From positions 6,386,001 to 6,450,000 of the forward strand of contig NZ_CP028369.1 in the NCBI RefSeq assembly GCF_003032475.1: DNA of 64,000 nt, in the 5' to 3' direction. Position numbers and translations under genes: made by a program. The stretch's first letter is position 1. Each line of letters begins with the position of its first letter. Below the pieces are notes generated by a model that saw nothing but the letters and a program-made list of their open reading frames with translations, ran no database searches and had not been told where the DNA came from. Shown in pieces: positions 25,052-34,342 of the stretch. This stretch comes from Streptomyces sp. P3 (GTDB lineage: Bacteria; Actinomycetota; Actinomycetes; Streptomycetales; Streptomycetaceae).

Positions 25052-27559
25052 TCAGGGACGGTGCTGGTCCGTCGAAGTAGTGGTGGTGCGGATGGCGACG
25101 TCGGCGAAGGTCGGCATGCCGAGATCGACTGTGGAGGGTCGGCGGGCTGCTTCGGCATCGAGCTGGTCCAGCTTGCCTTGCACGCCGGTGAGGCTGACCT
25201 GGAGGCCCTCGACTTCGCCCAGCCATCCTTCCCGCTCCGCCTCAGCGATCCGGGCGATCAGGTTGTCACGGATGTCAGTTAGCCGTGACCGTTGGGCTGG
25301 ATCAGGCCGGAGGAGCGAGCATCTGACACAAGCGTGCTCATGGATGCAAGGGGATCCGAAGGCGCGTGCGCATGTACCGATGGACACCTTCCGCTTCTCG
25401 AAGTGGGAGAGGAAGGCGTCCCACTCCTCCTCTGTCGGGATGCGGTACTCCTCCCCGGGGCGGGAGGCTCGTCGGCGGGCGATGAAGGCTCGGTGGGCCT
25501 CGATCGTCTCGGCAGGGTAGACCGCCTTGTATCCGATTGTGGTGTCGATGTTCTTGTGACCGCAGATGACCTGGGCAATGTGCGGGGCAGTCCGTTCATG
25601 ATGGCGTCAGTGACGAAGATCCTCCGGAAGTCGTGGGGAGAGAAGAACAGTGCCTCACCGTCGGCGTTGGTCAGCCCGGTCGCGGCCAGCGCATTGATCA
25701 GCAGTTTGCGGATCGCGGTTGGTGTGAAAGCGCGGTGCTCGGAGCCGACGCCACGCTGGAACAGCAGTGGCATCGGCGGGTTCCAGACTTTCTCACGGAC
25801 GTCGTAGGCGGCCACCAGCGGAACCATCCCGCTGGGGCGACGCAGCCGACTGATGATGGCGCTGAGGACGTCGGCGAGTTCCGGGCTGACCAGCAGGAGT
25901 CGCTCGGTGTCGGTCTTGGACGGAGCGATCTGCAGCAGCGGGACGACCTCGCCGGTGGACGGGAGCCGGTACTGGATGACGCTGTGGTGTGTGAGTTCCA
26001 GAAGCTCCTCGTTGCGAACATCGGTCAGACGCAGGACTTCGATCACGGCGAACGCCCAGAAGGCCTCCTCTTCTTCGTAGGAGAGATTCCGCCGACGCCC
26101 GCTGGAGCTCTCCTCGGCCCAGGTGAGGTGGCCCGCAGCCTTCGGGGCAATGGTTCTGCGCAGGGCGCCGTCCGTGCCTGGGATCAGCTCTCCGGGCTCG
26201 GTGTCTCGCGCCGCCTGGAGCAGGCCGGCGGCTTCGCGGCGCCGCCGGTCGGTGGCGCTGACCAGGATGGGGAGGACGGGAAGCCGCTCGCGGGTGCGCT
26301 GGTCCATCCGGGCTTTGCGTCTCTTGCGTTCCTTTGCCTTGTGGATCTCGCCGTCGCTGATCGGGCAGGGCACGGCCCATGGCCCCCAGCGGGCCGGTTC
26401 CTCGGCCGCCCATTGCGCGATGTCGAGGTAGAACGCTCGGACGCGCATGAGTTCGTCTTTGGCGTTGAGCCGCGGGCTGGTGATTTCAATGCTCTTGCCG
26501 TCGGGGCCGACGATGTTGCGCCTTTTGACCTTCAGGTCGTCTTTCCAGGCGCGAGCCACCGCCGGGGGCAGTCGCAGAGAGTCGATTCCTGGTGCCAGAT
26601 CTTCGATGCGGGCCCAGAACAGGCCCGCGCGCGTACGGGAGATCGCGTCCAGGCTGGTGAAGTCCAGCGACGGCTGGCGTTCGCGCAGATAGTCCACGAT
26701 CACGTCGCGTACCGGTTGGCAGCGGATCTGGTAGCGGTCCACCAGCTCTTCGATGCTCGACTGGCCCAGGGCGAGCCCGAAGGCGCGGATCGTGGCCGGG
26801 GCGTCCTCGGGGAAGATGCCCATAGCCCATAGCCCGCAGCCGCAGGTAGAAGTCGACCTTCTTCTGTCCGCCGCGGGCATGCACCCGGCGCTGGGTATCG
26901 ATGAGCTCCACGCAGTCGCCGACAGTGATGTCGTCGATCCGCCCGCCCTTGCAGGCCAGCAGGATGGCGATCCGCGTCGCGGCGGTCTGCGCATCCTGGC
27001 GCGCGCTCGCCGGCCCGGCGGCGGCCAGCTGGCGCAGGCGCGCGAATCCATGCGGGTCCCGGGTCTCGGCCATCACAGAAGCGAGATATCGGTGCGAGCG
27101 GGTGAGCATCCACGGCAGAGCCGGACGAATGACGTCTCCGCAGATCAGCATGAGCAGCCCAGAGGCCAGGTCCTCCCGGTCATGCGACGGTGAGGGCCCG
27201 TGCTCGCTCAGCCACCGCTTGGGGATCTCCACCCAGGAGGCTCCGGACAATTCCTCGGCTCCCGTGGCCATCCAGCGCTGCTGCCAGGTATCCCCGGGCT
27301 GGCTCGACAGCCAGTGCAGGAGCCTGGTCACCCCGCGGCGGCGTCCCGCTCGGGTGCCGTTCGCCACCGGAAGGAACGGCGCCATCGTCAGGTGTCGCAG
27401 CGTTTCCTCAGACGACTGCGCGGTCTGGGACCACCACCGTTCCGCGGTCCGGGCCGGGAACTGCTCGCGCAGTCGGCTGTTCCGCGCCTGGGCCTGCTCC
27501 GCGGTCGCATTCGTGATCTCCAACGTCTTGCGCGTCGCGTGCTTGACGACGGCCGTCAT
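25052..27559 (-). pseudogene. TnpB-like recombinase with two frameshifts (leftward module)
   Basis: From the ATG at 27559 a large tyrosine recombinase runs through a SAM-like domain ('WWSQTAQSSEETLRHLTMAPFL') and a catalytic domain ('VIEVLRLTDVRNEELLELTHHSVI' for box I, 'FSPHDFRRIFVTDAI' for box II). It ends in a Cys-containing C-terminal segment ('CVRCSLLRPDPAQRSRLTDI'). One-base shifts occur near 26825 and in a C-run near 25587; restoring the latter gives 'PHIAQVICGHKNIDTTIGY' with the active-site Tyr. Unbroken, it would be about 835 residues, longer than Tn554 TnpB (630). Its start overlaps the stop of the preceding recombinase. Confidence 0.7.
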
Positions 27560-28798
27560 GACGAGCGCCCGAACAGGACGTCCAGCGACGCCGAGTCGTA
27601 GCCCGGTGCCGGCGGCGGAGGCGCCGGCTGGATGTTCTCGCGGGCCTGGCGTGCGTGGTGCGCCAGCACCCCGGTCACGACCTCGTCTCTGTGCGGCGTC
27701 AGATATACCTCCGTGGCGGACAGGTGAGCGTGTCCGAGCACCCACTGCACGTCGGACAGCGCCAGCTTCGGGTCGCGCACCATACGGGCGGCCGTGCTGT
27801 GCCCCAGGTCATGAAGGGGTCCAGTCGGCGCCGAGCGAGGCGTTGACGCGCTCGAACATCCGGTGGGCACCGTGGTAGGTCAGGGGTCGGATCGGATCTC
27901 GCCGTGTCCACCACACCGGCTGGGTGCGGCCTCGCACAACCTGGCCTTGTACCTCCTGCTGGTAGAGGCGCAGCCATACGAAAGCGTCCGCAGATGCCGG
28001 CACCTGCTGGACCGCCCGCGAGCCCTTGCGCACCACGCTGATCAACTGCTGGCCAGGGTCGACATCGCGCTGACGCATGCCGATCAGTTCCGAAGCCCGC
28101 ACCCCGGTGGAGATCCAGAAGGCGACCAAGGCCCGGTCGCGGTTGGAGGGCAGCGCCGCGAACAGTTTGTTGAACCATGCTTCCGGAATCGAACGCGGGA
28201 TTCGCCGCGGCAGGCTCGGCCGGTACCGGCCCACGCGTTCAAGCTTCCAGCCGGCCATCGGATTGTGGTGCGCGTGAGCCCGTCCAGAGCGGCGGGCAAG
28301 ATCCAGCGGGAACGGGTTGAGCAGCGGGCCGGTCCCCGCATCGCGGTGCACGTCGTAGAACCGGCGCAGGACCGTCTCGCTGTGCACGACGGTGGCCGGA
28401 GCGTACCCGGATCCGGTCGACGGCTTCCCGGTCACCGGGTTCGCGGCACCGGCTTCCCCTACCGCCCGCGGCTCCTGGGCCTTGACCTTCCTGGGTTTGA
28501 CGGTCTGCTGGATCCAGCAGCTGAAATCCCGGGCTTCCCGGCGGGTCGCCCGATCCCAGGGAACATCCACGGCCCGCAGGAACCGCCACCACCGCAACAG
28601 ATCCATCCCGTAGGAGCGAACCGTTGACGGCGCTTTCCCGGCCGCCAGCAACTCCTGGAAGTAGACGGCGACCGGCTCGACGGCCGCTCCGTCGGGATCG
28701 ATCAGCCGGTACGGCTCGTACCGGTTGCCGGTCTCCATCAGCCGACCCCACTGGGGAACCGCCAGGGCTGCCAAATCTCGTCGGGGAGCATCCTTCAT
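27556..28798 (-). pseudogene. TnpA-like recombinase, frameshifted with box II Arg lost
   Basis: From the ATG at 28798 (28852 is possible) the reading shows the SAM-like domain ('SYGMDLLRWWRFLRAVDVPWDRATRREARDF') and box I ('LVAFWISTGVRASELIGM'). A one-base insertion in a C-run near 27815 follows. The last frame carries 'LHDLGHSTAARM', where the conserved box II Arg (HDLRH) is Gly, and 'VLGHAHLSATEVYL' with the Tyr. It is therefore dead twice over. It is a diverged homologue of the rightward recombinase at 22166 and the first gene of an opposed module. Confidence 0.75.
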
Positions 28799-28871
28799 CA
28801 CGACCGGTGAACGTAGTGCCCAATGACTCCATCCGCCCACTGAACTGGGCAATCTCCAGGCTTCGTTCAGT

Positions 28872-29105
28872 CAACGGGGCGTCAGGTGCCCCATGCTCCG
28901 GCTGAACCTGGCCCAGGAACCCCGGCTGCTGGAGATCGAGGCCAACACCCGCCAGCGCCTGGGAGAGGCCCAGCGGATGCAGTGGCTCGGCGAGGTCGCC
29001 GGCTTGCAGGAGAGCCTGCGGCACATCGCCGCCAAGAAACAGCAGGTCGAACGCCTTCGCGCCCAAGCCGGTCACGGTGAGGCCGGTGTCGGAGCACTCG
29101 GCTGA
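28872..29105 (+). pseudogene. C-terminal segment of the rightward TnpB-like recombinase
   Basis: The frame reads 'VRCPMLRLNLAQEPRLLEIE', then a Gln/Arg-rich helix ('LGEAQRMQWLGEVAGLQESLRHI') and a stop at 29105. It is the same domain that ends the leftward recombinase ('CVRCSLLRPDPAQ ... EGWLGEVEGLQVSL'), but on the opposite strand. With the stub at 23397-23474 it brackets the IS element and the leftward module, showing that the two arrived inside it. Confidence 0.7.
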
Positions 29106-29177
29106 AGGAACCGGGGCTCGAGGTCGCGACGTCCCCCTCAGGACTGTGCACAAGATCACGAAAAGGGGCAGGGAAAC

Positions 29178-29807
29178 ATGTCAGGTATGAGTGGAACGGC
29201 CACCCGCTACCTATATCTCGTCCGGCATGGGGAGGCATTGCCGGACGAGAGTGGGCTGACGGAACACGGGCGACGGCAGGCAGTCCTGCTGGGCCAGCGA
29301 CTCCTTGACAGCCCGATCTCGGTGGTGCACCACGGCCCGCTGCCCCGGGCAACGCAGACCGCGCACCTGATCCAGGATCAGCTTGACGGTGCTGCCCTGC
29401 AAGCCTCGGAGGCTGCCGGGGACTATCCACCCCACATACCGCTCCGCGAGGAACTTCCCCCGGAATCAGCCGACTTTCTCCGATTCCTCGACCAATTCAC
29501 GCCCTCGGAGCGAGAGCGTGGCCCGGTACTTGCACGCGAAGCACTGGAACAGTTCACCGGCCCCGTTACCGGCAGCGAGGCACGCCACGAATTGGTCGTC
29601 ACTCACAACTTTCTGGTCGGCTGGCTGGTCCGGGACGCCATGGACGCGCCGAAGTGGCGCTGGCTCGGCCTCAACCACGGTAATGCCGCCCTGACGGTCA
29701 TCCGCTACACGCCCGGTCGTCCCGCCGCCGTGCTCTTCTACAACGACATGCGGCACCTGTCTGCTGAACTGCGCTGGACTGGATTTCCGCCTGAAATGCA
29801 CCTTTAA
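29178..29807 (+). CDS. Histidine phosphatase family protein
   Basis: The 209-residue product carries the catalytic 'LVRHGEALPDESGLTEHGRRQA' (phospho-accepting His in RHG) at about residues 13-33 and the second catalytic His in 'VVTHNFLVGWLV'. It therefore belongs to the phosphoglycerate-mutase-like phosphatases. The substrate is not readable; members act on sugars, nucleotides or phosphoproteins. CAGGGA precedes the ATG by 5 nt. It is probably cargo of the inserted element because it lies between the recombinase remnant and the resumption of istA. A strong hairpin follows 10 bp after the stop. Confidence 0.85.
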   Translation: MSGMSGTATRYLYLVRHGEALPDESGLTEHGRRQAVLLGQRLLDSPISVVHHGPLPRATQTAHLIQDQLDGAALQASEAAGDYPPHIPLREELPPESADFLRFLDQFTPSERERGPVLAREALEQFTGPVTGSEARHELVVTHNFLVGWLVRDAMDAPKWRWLGLNHGNAALTVIRYTPGRPAAVLFYNDMRHLSAELRWTGFPPEMHL

Positions 29808-29817
29808 GTGCATCCGT

Positions 29818-29857
29818 TATGGCCTGTTCTGCGGCGCTGCCCGCAGAACAGGCCATA
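29818..29857 (+). terminator. 17-bp perfect stem after the phosphatase gene
   Basis: TATGGCCTGTTCTGCGG (29818-29834) pairs perfectly with 29841-29857 around a 6-nt loop. It follows the phosphatase stop by 10 bp and ends 10 bp before istA resumes, so it may also mark the right end of the inserted DNA. Confidence 0.75.
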
Positions 29858-29867
29858 GTGCAGAGAA

Positions 29868-30318
29868 GGATCTTCGCGTCCGAAGGTCAGGAGGCGTTCT
29901 TCGAGGGACACGTGCACGCCTTCAGAGTGCTGGGCGGAGTACCGACGGGCAAGGTCCGTTACGACAACCTCAGTTCCGCCGTCGCTCAGGTGCTGGGCTT
30001 CACCCGGGCCAGGGTGGAGACCGAGCGGTGGACCGCCTTCCACTCGCACTTCGGCCTGGAGGTCTTCTACTGCCAGCCCGGCTTGAAGGGCGCCCATGAG
30101 AAAGGCGGCGTCGAGGGCGAGGTCGGACGCTTCCGCCGCAACCACCTGGTCCCGGTGCCCTTTCCCGACGTCGCCGCAGCGGCCGCCCGCGAGCAGATGA
30201 CCTACCGGGGCTTCCTCGCCGAGCTGCTGATAGCCGAGTGCGACGACCGGGCCCGCCGACGCTCCGAACGCCGCATCAAGGCAGCCGGCTTCCCCCGCCA
30301 AAAGTCCCCGCAGTTATC
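29868..30318 (+). mobile_element. IS21 istA middle part fused to an istB fragment
   Basis: The reading starts exactly where the 5' istA copy stops: 'RIFASEGQEAFFEGHVHAF', 'VRYDNLSSAVAQVLGFTRARVETERW' with the second Asp region, and 'EKGGVEGEVGRFRRNHLVPVPFPDV' with the Glu. It then jumps to 'REQMTYRGFLAELLIAECDDRARRRSERRIKAAGFPRQKS', the N-terminal region of IstB. The 3' end of istA and the 5' end of istB are deleted between them. No IstB Walker motifs remain. The frame runs on to 30457 in non-homologous sequence. Confidence 0.75.
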
Positions 30319-30466
30319 TGGGGTAACGGTGAAGGCGTCTTGCAAAGTCGCTGTTCACCACGCTGCGGACGCGTCGGGAAGGCGGCTGAGGCTCATCCTC
30401 TGCCCAGGGTGCCTGCTCTTGGAGGTAAGCCGCTGTCCTGTTGGAGTGCTTCCGTAGGATCACGTC

Positions 30467-30952
30467 ATGACTGCCGATGCCCCGCTCACCCGAGAGTCGT
30501 TCCGGCGCCTCCATCCGGTTAACACGCCCCGGCCGGTGTCTCAGTTGCCAGATCGAGTCTGGACTGACGAGGACTGGGACCGGATCCGGCGCGGATATCG
30601 AGCCCGGGACATGGATGAGAAGTGGAACGCCTTCGTTGAAGGCGATGTCCTTTTCATGCACCGGAGTTGGACCGGTCACGGCGTCTATGAGGTGTCCTTT
30701 GCCCCAGTGACTGGAGGTGGGAGGAAGATCACCTCCGCTGTTGTGGAGGCCGATCGCGAGCGCTATCGGAGTGTGGGGGACGAGTACGACTGTCTGATGC
30801 TGGAGCTGATCATCAGCGCGATCGTCCTTGGTGAGCCCGCCGCCGACCTCCGGGCCGGTCTCGTGGAGTTGACTGCTCGGGCTTCGGGAAAGAGAGATCT
30901 TCCCGCAGGCGTGGTGGAGCACAGTGCTCTGGGATTGCGCTCTGGATCGTAA
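30467..30952 (+). CDS. Uncharacterised protein
   Basis: The 161-residue product has an N-terminal region 'TRESFRRLHPVNTPRPVSQLPDRVWTDEDWDRIRRGYRARDMDEKWNAFVEGDVLFMHRSWTGHGVYEV' (read over residues ~7-75), a beta-rich middle and a Leu/Ile-rich helix ('LMLELIISAIVLGE'). I recall similar actinobacterial proteins without assigned function; the 'DEKWNAFVEGDVLFMHRSWTG' element looks like a conserved core. It has no signal peptide or membrane segment. GTAGGATC sits before the ATG. It is intact although IS21 and helicase fragments flank it. Confidence 0.65.
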   Translation: MTADAPLTRESFRRLHPVNTPRPVSQLPDRVWTDEDWDRIRRGYRARDMDEKWNAFVEGDVLFMHRSWTGHGVYEVSFAPVTGGGRKITSAVVEADRERYRSVGDEYDCLMLELIISAIVLGEPAADLRAGLVELTARASGKRDLPAGVVEHSALGLRSGS

Positions 30953-30999
30953 GCTCTGCAGCCCGGCGAGTGCTGTCACGAGGTCGGGCCCACTGCGAG

Positions 31000-31137
31000 C
31001 ACACCGCCGCCCAGCGCGCTGGCACCTCCGCGGCTTTCGCCGCCGCCGACTGCGCGATCCTCGCCAACTCCCGCCTAATCGCCGAAGGCGTCGACATCCC
31101 CAGCGTGGGTGCCATCGTCTTCGCCGAAACGTCGCCA
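31000..31137 (+). pseudogene. Superfamily 2 helicase fragment
   Basis: The reading 'AAFAAADCAILANSRLIAEG' continuing 'VDIPSVGAIVFAETS' matches the motif V region of helicases related to restriction or plasmid helicases (..NARCLTEGVDVPAVDAVLF..). Neither the Walker motifs nor motif VI is present. It is cut on the right near the Tn7-like end repeats. Confidence 0.5.
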
Positions 31138-31201
31138 CGCTCACCACCACGAGCAGCGGAAGCCGCGCGGACACTCAGTGACCAGTACGGGCACCAAGCT
31201 G

Positions 31202-31296
31202 GCCAACTACCGCGACCAGAGATGGCCAACTACACGAGCAGTCACAGGCGCTGTGACGTTGATCGGTAGTTGGCGGATTTGATCGGTAGTTGGCGA
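31202..31296. repeat. Four short end repeats of a Tn7-like element
   Basis: GCCAACTAC occurs at 31202-31210 and 31225-31233, and its reverse complement GTAGTTGGC at 31266-31274 and 31286-31294. The last two lie in a 15-bp direct repeat (GATCGGTAGTTGGCG) spaced 20 bp apart. Repeated short binding sites just outside tnsA are typical of TnsB-binding ends of Tn7-like elements. The first pair has opposite orientation, as if two ends were brought together. Confidence 0.6.
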
Positions 31297-31431
31297 GCCG
31301 TGGTCCGGTGACTGTGAGTTGTGGTCGTGTACGGAGATATGTGCACGCCTCGTACGACACGGTGCTGTGCTGGTGTCGTGAAGCCCCGCAGAGGTGCCCG
31401 GATCCGGTCAGACGTGTGTGGGTTGGACGGG

Positions 31432-32208
31432 ATGTCCTCCGCGTACGAAGTTGGGGATGCCGTACGCGGTCGGCTGTTGCTTGACGATTCGTGGCCGCGA
31501 CGGTGCTCCACTACGTGGTGTTTCGACGGCGCCGAGGTGGCTTGGCCCGTGCGGGACCTGTCGACGGTGCCGCTGCTGTCGTCTCAGCCGGTACGTCGGT
31601 TCACCTGGCGGGCACGCCAGCGGCACAGGCCGGGGCTGCAGTTCATGGTGTCGACCGGTCGTCATCACGGATTCGAGTCGTCGGAGGAGGCCCGGCTGCT
31701 GCTTGCGCTGGACTTCGTGACGGTGGCTGAGGTCCTCCCGCAGCCGTTCCGTCTCTCCTTCGAGCACCAGGACGGGCGGGCAGAACACATTCCGGACTTC
31801 CTCGCGGTGATGCCGGTTGGCGGGCGGTGGCTGTTCGACGTCCGGCCGCGGCAGCTGGTGCGGGAGGACGACGAGCTGAAGTTCGCCGCCGCTCAGGAGA
31901 TGGCGGCCGCCGTCAGCTGGCGCTACGGTGTGACGGGCTGGCGCCCGCACGTTCACAGCGGGGTGGACCAGATGTCGGCTCAGCGCCGGCCTCTGCAGGA
32001 TCCGCTCGGTCTTCAGCGGGAACTGGACGCGGTCGTGGGCACGGAGCCGGTGGAGTTCGGTCAGCTGGTGGAGAGCACGTCGTTGCCGGCCGTCGCGCGG
32101 GCCCACGCGCTGCATCTGCTCTGGCGTCGCCGTCTCGGCTTCGGCCTGAGCAGGCCCTTGAGTGACTCCTCCCGGATCTGGCGGTCACAGCGTCGGGAGG
32201 AGCGGTGA
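31432..32208 (+). CDS. TnsA-like transposon endonuclease
   Basis: The 258-residue product has the restriction-like nuclease layout of TnsA: 'HHGFESSEEARLLLALDF', 'LPQPFRLSFEHQDGRAEHIPDFLAV' and 'RWLFDVRPRQLVREDDELKFAAAQ'. The usual D-x-K-P is DVRP here, so the catalytic Lys may be Arg. TnsA cuts the 5' ends during Tn7-like cut-and-paste transposition together with TnsB. The start is uncertain: I chose the ATG at 31432; a GTG at 31321 extends the frame. Its TGA overlaps the GTG of tnsB. Confidence 0.7.
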   Translation: MSSAYEVGDAVRGRLLLDDSWPRRCSTTWCFDGAEVAWPVRDLSTVPLLSSQPVRRFTWRARQRHRPGLQFMVSTGRHHGFESSEEARLLLALDFVTVAEVLPQPFRLSFEHQDGRAEHIPDFLAVMPVGGRWLFDVRPRQLVREDDELKFAAAQEMAAAVSWRYGVTGWRPHVHSGVDQMSAQRRPLQDPLGLQRELDAVVGTEPVEFGQLVESTSLPAVARAHALHLLWRRRLGFGLSRPLSDSSRIWRSQRREER

Positions 32209-33838
32209 CGTCGCTGCCCGATCTGGCGCCGGGCACGGCCCTGCGGATCAACAGTGTCGAGTGGACCGCTGAGGAGGTGCTGCCACAGGTCGGCCAGGTC
32301 GTCCTCAGCGGCGGCGACGGGGAACGGCAGACCCGGTCGATCCGCTGGCTGATGCACCATCCCCACTGCCGGCCCGCGAAGTCAGGGCATCCGTCCGGAC
32401 GGCGGGAAGGCGCTCAGCAGCCGGTGACAACCCGGGACTTGACCGAGGACCAGGTGAAGCGGGCCCGGTTGCGGGCCGCCCACGTCCTCGAGGCGGAGAC
32501 CGGCTACCGGTCCAGGCACCCGTCGCGGGCGCTACCGGGTGAGCCGCGGCCGGCCTACGACCCGGACAGGACCACCGTGACCGGCGTCGCCGGGCGAAGG
32601 CCGCTGAGCTGGCGGCACTGGGCCGGGAGGAGGCCGAGCTGCTGGGCCTGGTGAACATGAGCGTGCGGACTCTGGAACGACTGGCAGTCGTCCCGAGCGG
32701 CGAGAGCTTGATCACGGCCTGCGCGGACGGCCGCTGGACGCGCAAGAGCGGAGGCCACCCGAGCGTCACGGAGGAGATCCGGGAGGCTGTCTTCGCCGTC
32801 CGGCAGGAAGTCCTGCAGCGATCACGGATCAGCATGCGGGCACGGCACCGGCTGATGCGCCAGTACGTCCGGGAGACCTTCCCCCAGTTCCCGGAGGGGA
32901 AGATCCCGGCTACTTCACGCTGCGGAACGTCTGGAAGGAGTGGTTCGGCCCGGACGGCGCCCGCCAGCGCTACGTGCGGTCAGCGGAGACGGCGAAGGAG
33001 GCGTCCGCGCGGGTCGTGGTGCATCGCCCGGGCCAGGTGGTGGCGTTGGACACCACACCACACCACACCGCTGCCGGTCAAGGTCCGTGAGTCCGTCTTC
33101 GGCGACCCGGTGACGGTGATGCTCACCCTCGCTCTGGACCTCTACACGCACTCGATCGTCGCCTTCCGGCTGACGATGGTGTCGGACACGGCCATGGACG
33201 TTGCGATGCTGCTGCGGGACGTGATGATGCCGCTGCCGATGCGGGAGGGCTGGCGCCAGGACATGGAGTGGCCCTACCCCGGCGTCCCGGCCACGCTGAT
33301 CGCCCGGTTCGCCGGCCACAAGGTCGCCGCCCTGCCGTTCTTCCCGCCCGAGACGGTGACCACCGACCACGGCGCCCCCTACAAGAACCACGATGTCGTC
33401 GAAGCGGAGCGGACTCTGGGCTGCACGATCCTGCCCGCCCGCGCTCTTCGGGCGACGGACAAGTGCGCCGTCGAGCGGGCCTTCGGCGCGATCAACAGCC
33501 TGCTGCTCAAGCACCTGCTCGGCTTCACCGGCGTCGACGTCGCTGACCGCGGCGCCGACCCGGAGGCCGAGTCCGTGCTGACGATGTCGCGGATGGAACA
33601 CCTGATCGCGACGTGGGTGGTGAAGGTCTGGCAGAACCGGGTGCTGGGAGAGCACGCACCGTCCTGGGGGCCGGGTGAGGAGCACAGCCCGAACTCGCTG
33701 TTCGCGGCCTCCATGCACCAGGGCGGGTTCTCCATGCAGATTCCCAGGCCAGAGCTCTACTACCAGGTGCTCAAGGCTCACCACGTCAAGATCCATCCCG
33801 GACGCGGGGTGAAGATCGGCGGGCTTTGGTCATGGTAA
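32205..33838 (+). pseudogene. TnsB/Mu-type DDE transposase, frameshifted and truncated
   Basis: Starting at the GTG at 32205 that overlaps tnsA, a Mu/TnsB-type transposase can be followed across three frame changes: near 32590, near 32912 and at a CACAC expansion (ACACC x4, 33050-33069). The first catalytic Asp, expected in 'VALDTTPL', is out of frame. The second Asp ('TVTTDHGAPYKNH') and Glu ('KCAVERAFGAINSLLLKHL') are in frame. The end is cut at about 33828 after 'KIGGLW'. No TnsC (AAA ATPase) or TniQ follows. The element is dead. Confidence 0.75.
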
Positions 33839-33851
33839 CTAGGATTGACCC

Positions 33852-34241
33852 ATGACTAGTCGACGTCAGCTGATACTTCGTCTGTCACTGCCCCTGCCGC
33901 TGCTGTTGGCGTCCACGCTCTCCCTGGCGGCCTGCAGCTCGACGCCCTCCAAGGCCACGGTGGCGGCGCGCGGGCTTGCCAAGTCCTCCTGCGCCTCCCT
34001 GCAGCAGCTGACCGACCACCTCGCCCGCCCCCGGCCGTCGGATCTGACCGACCCCTACTACCGGACCGCCGAGCAGTACCTGAACACGGCGACCAACCGC
34101 GCCGCCGACGCGGCTCAACAGGACCACGGATACCAGGAGTTCGCCGACACCCTGCACCGGGCGGCCGTGACCTGGCAGGTCACCTTCACGCTGGACAAGG
34201 CCGAGCCGCTGATCCAGCAGGCGCGGAAGGAGAAGTGCTGA
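33852..34241 (+). CDS. Small lipoprotein of unknown function
   Basis: The 129-residue product has a twin-Arg-like N-terminus (MTSRRQLILRLSLPLPLLLA), a hydrophobic stretch and the lipobox 'LAACSS', so it should be lipidated on the outer membrane face. The rest is a helical, charged domain ('LQQLTDHLARPRPSDLTDPY', 'EQYLNTATNRAADAAQ') with one further Cys at the end. There is AGGA about 9 nt before the ATG. It follows the transposase remnant directly and is intact. I do not recognise the family. Confidence 0.65.
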   Translation: MTSRRQLILRLSLPLPLLLASTLSLAACSSTPSKATVAARGLAKSSCASLQQLTDHLARPRPSDLTDPYYRTAEQYLNTATNRAADAAQQDHGYQEFADTLHRAAVTWQVTFTLDKAEPLIQQARKEKC

Positions 34242-34259
34242 CGCTCGCGACGTGAACTA

Positions 34260-34342
34260 GGGACTTTCTCTCAGATCCGTTTGTGAGATCGTCGTGTTCG
34301 TGATCGAGTCCTGGGTGATCAACGATGGCAGCGCCGTCTCTG
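34260..34342 (+). repeat. 83-bp repeat, copy B (probable insertion-sequence end)
   Basis: This matches 14853-14935 at 80 of 83 positions in the same orientation. It begins 18 bp after the lipoprotein stop and lies about 490 bp before the NRPS reading frame opens. The two copies bracket 19.4 kb. Confidence 0.75.

Noticed and set aside
31202..31296. Short repeats that look superficially like a CRISPR array
   Set aside because: Only four 9-bp units in two orientations with irregular spacing; they fit transposon end sites and no cas gene is near.
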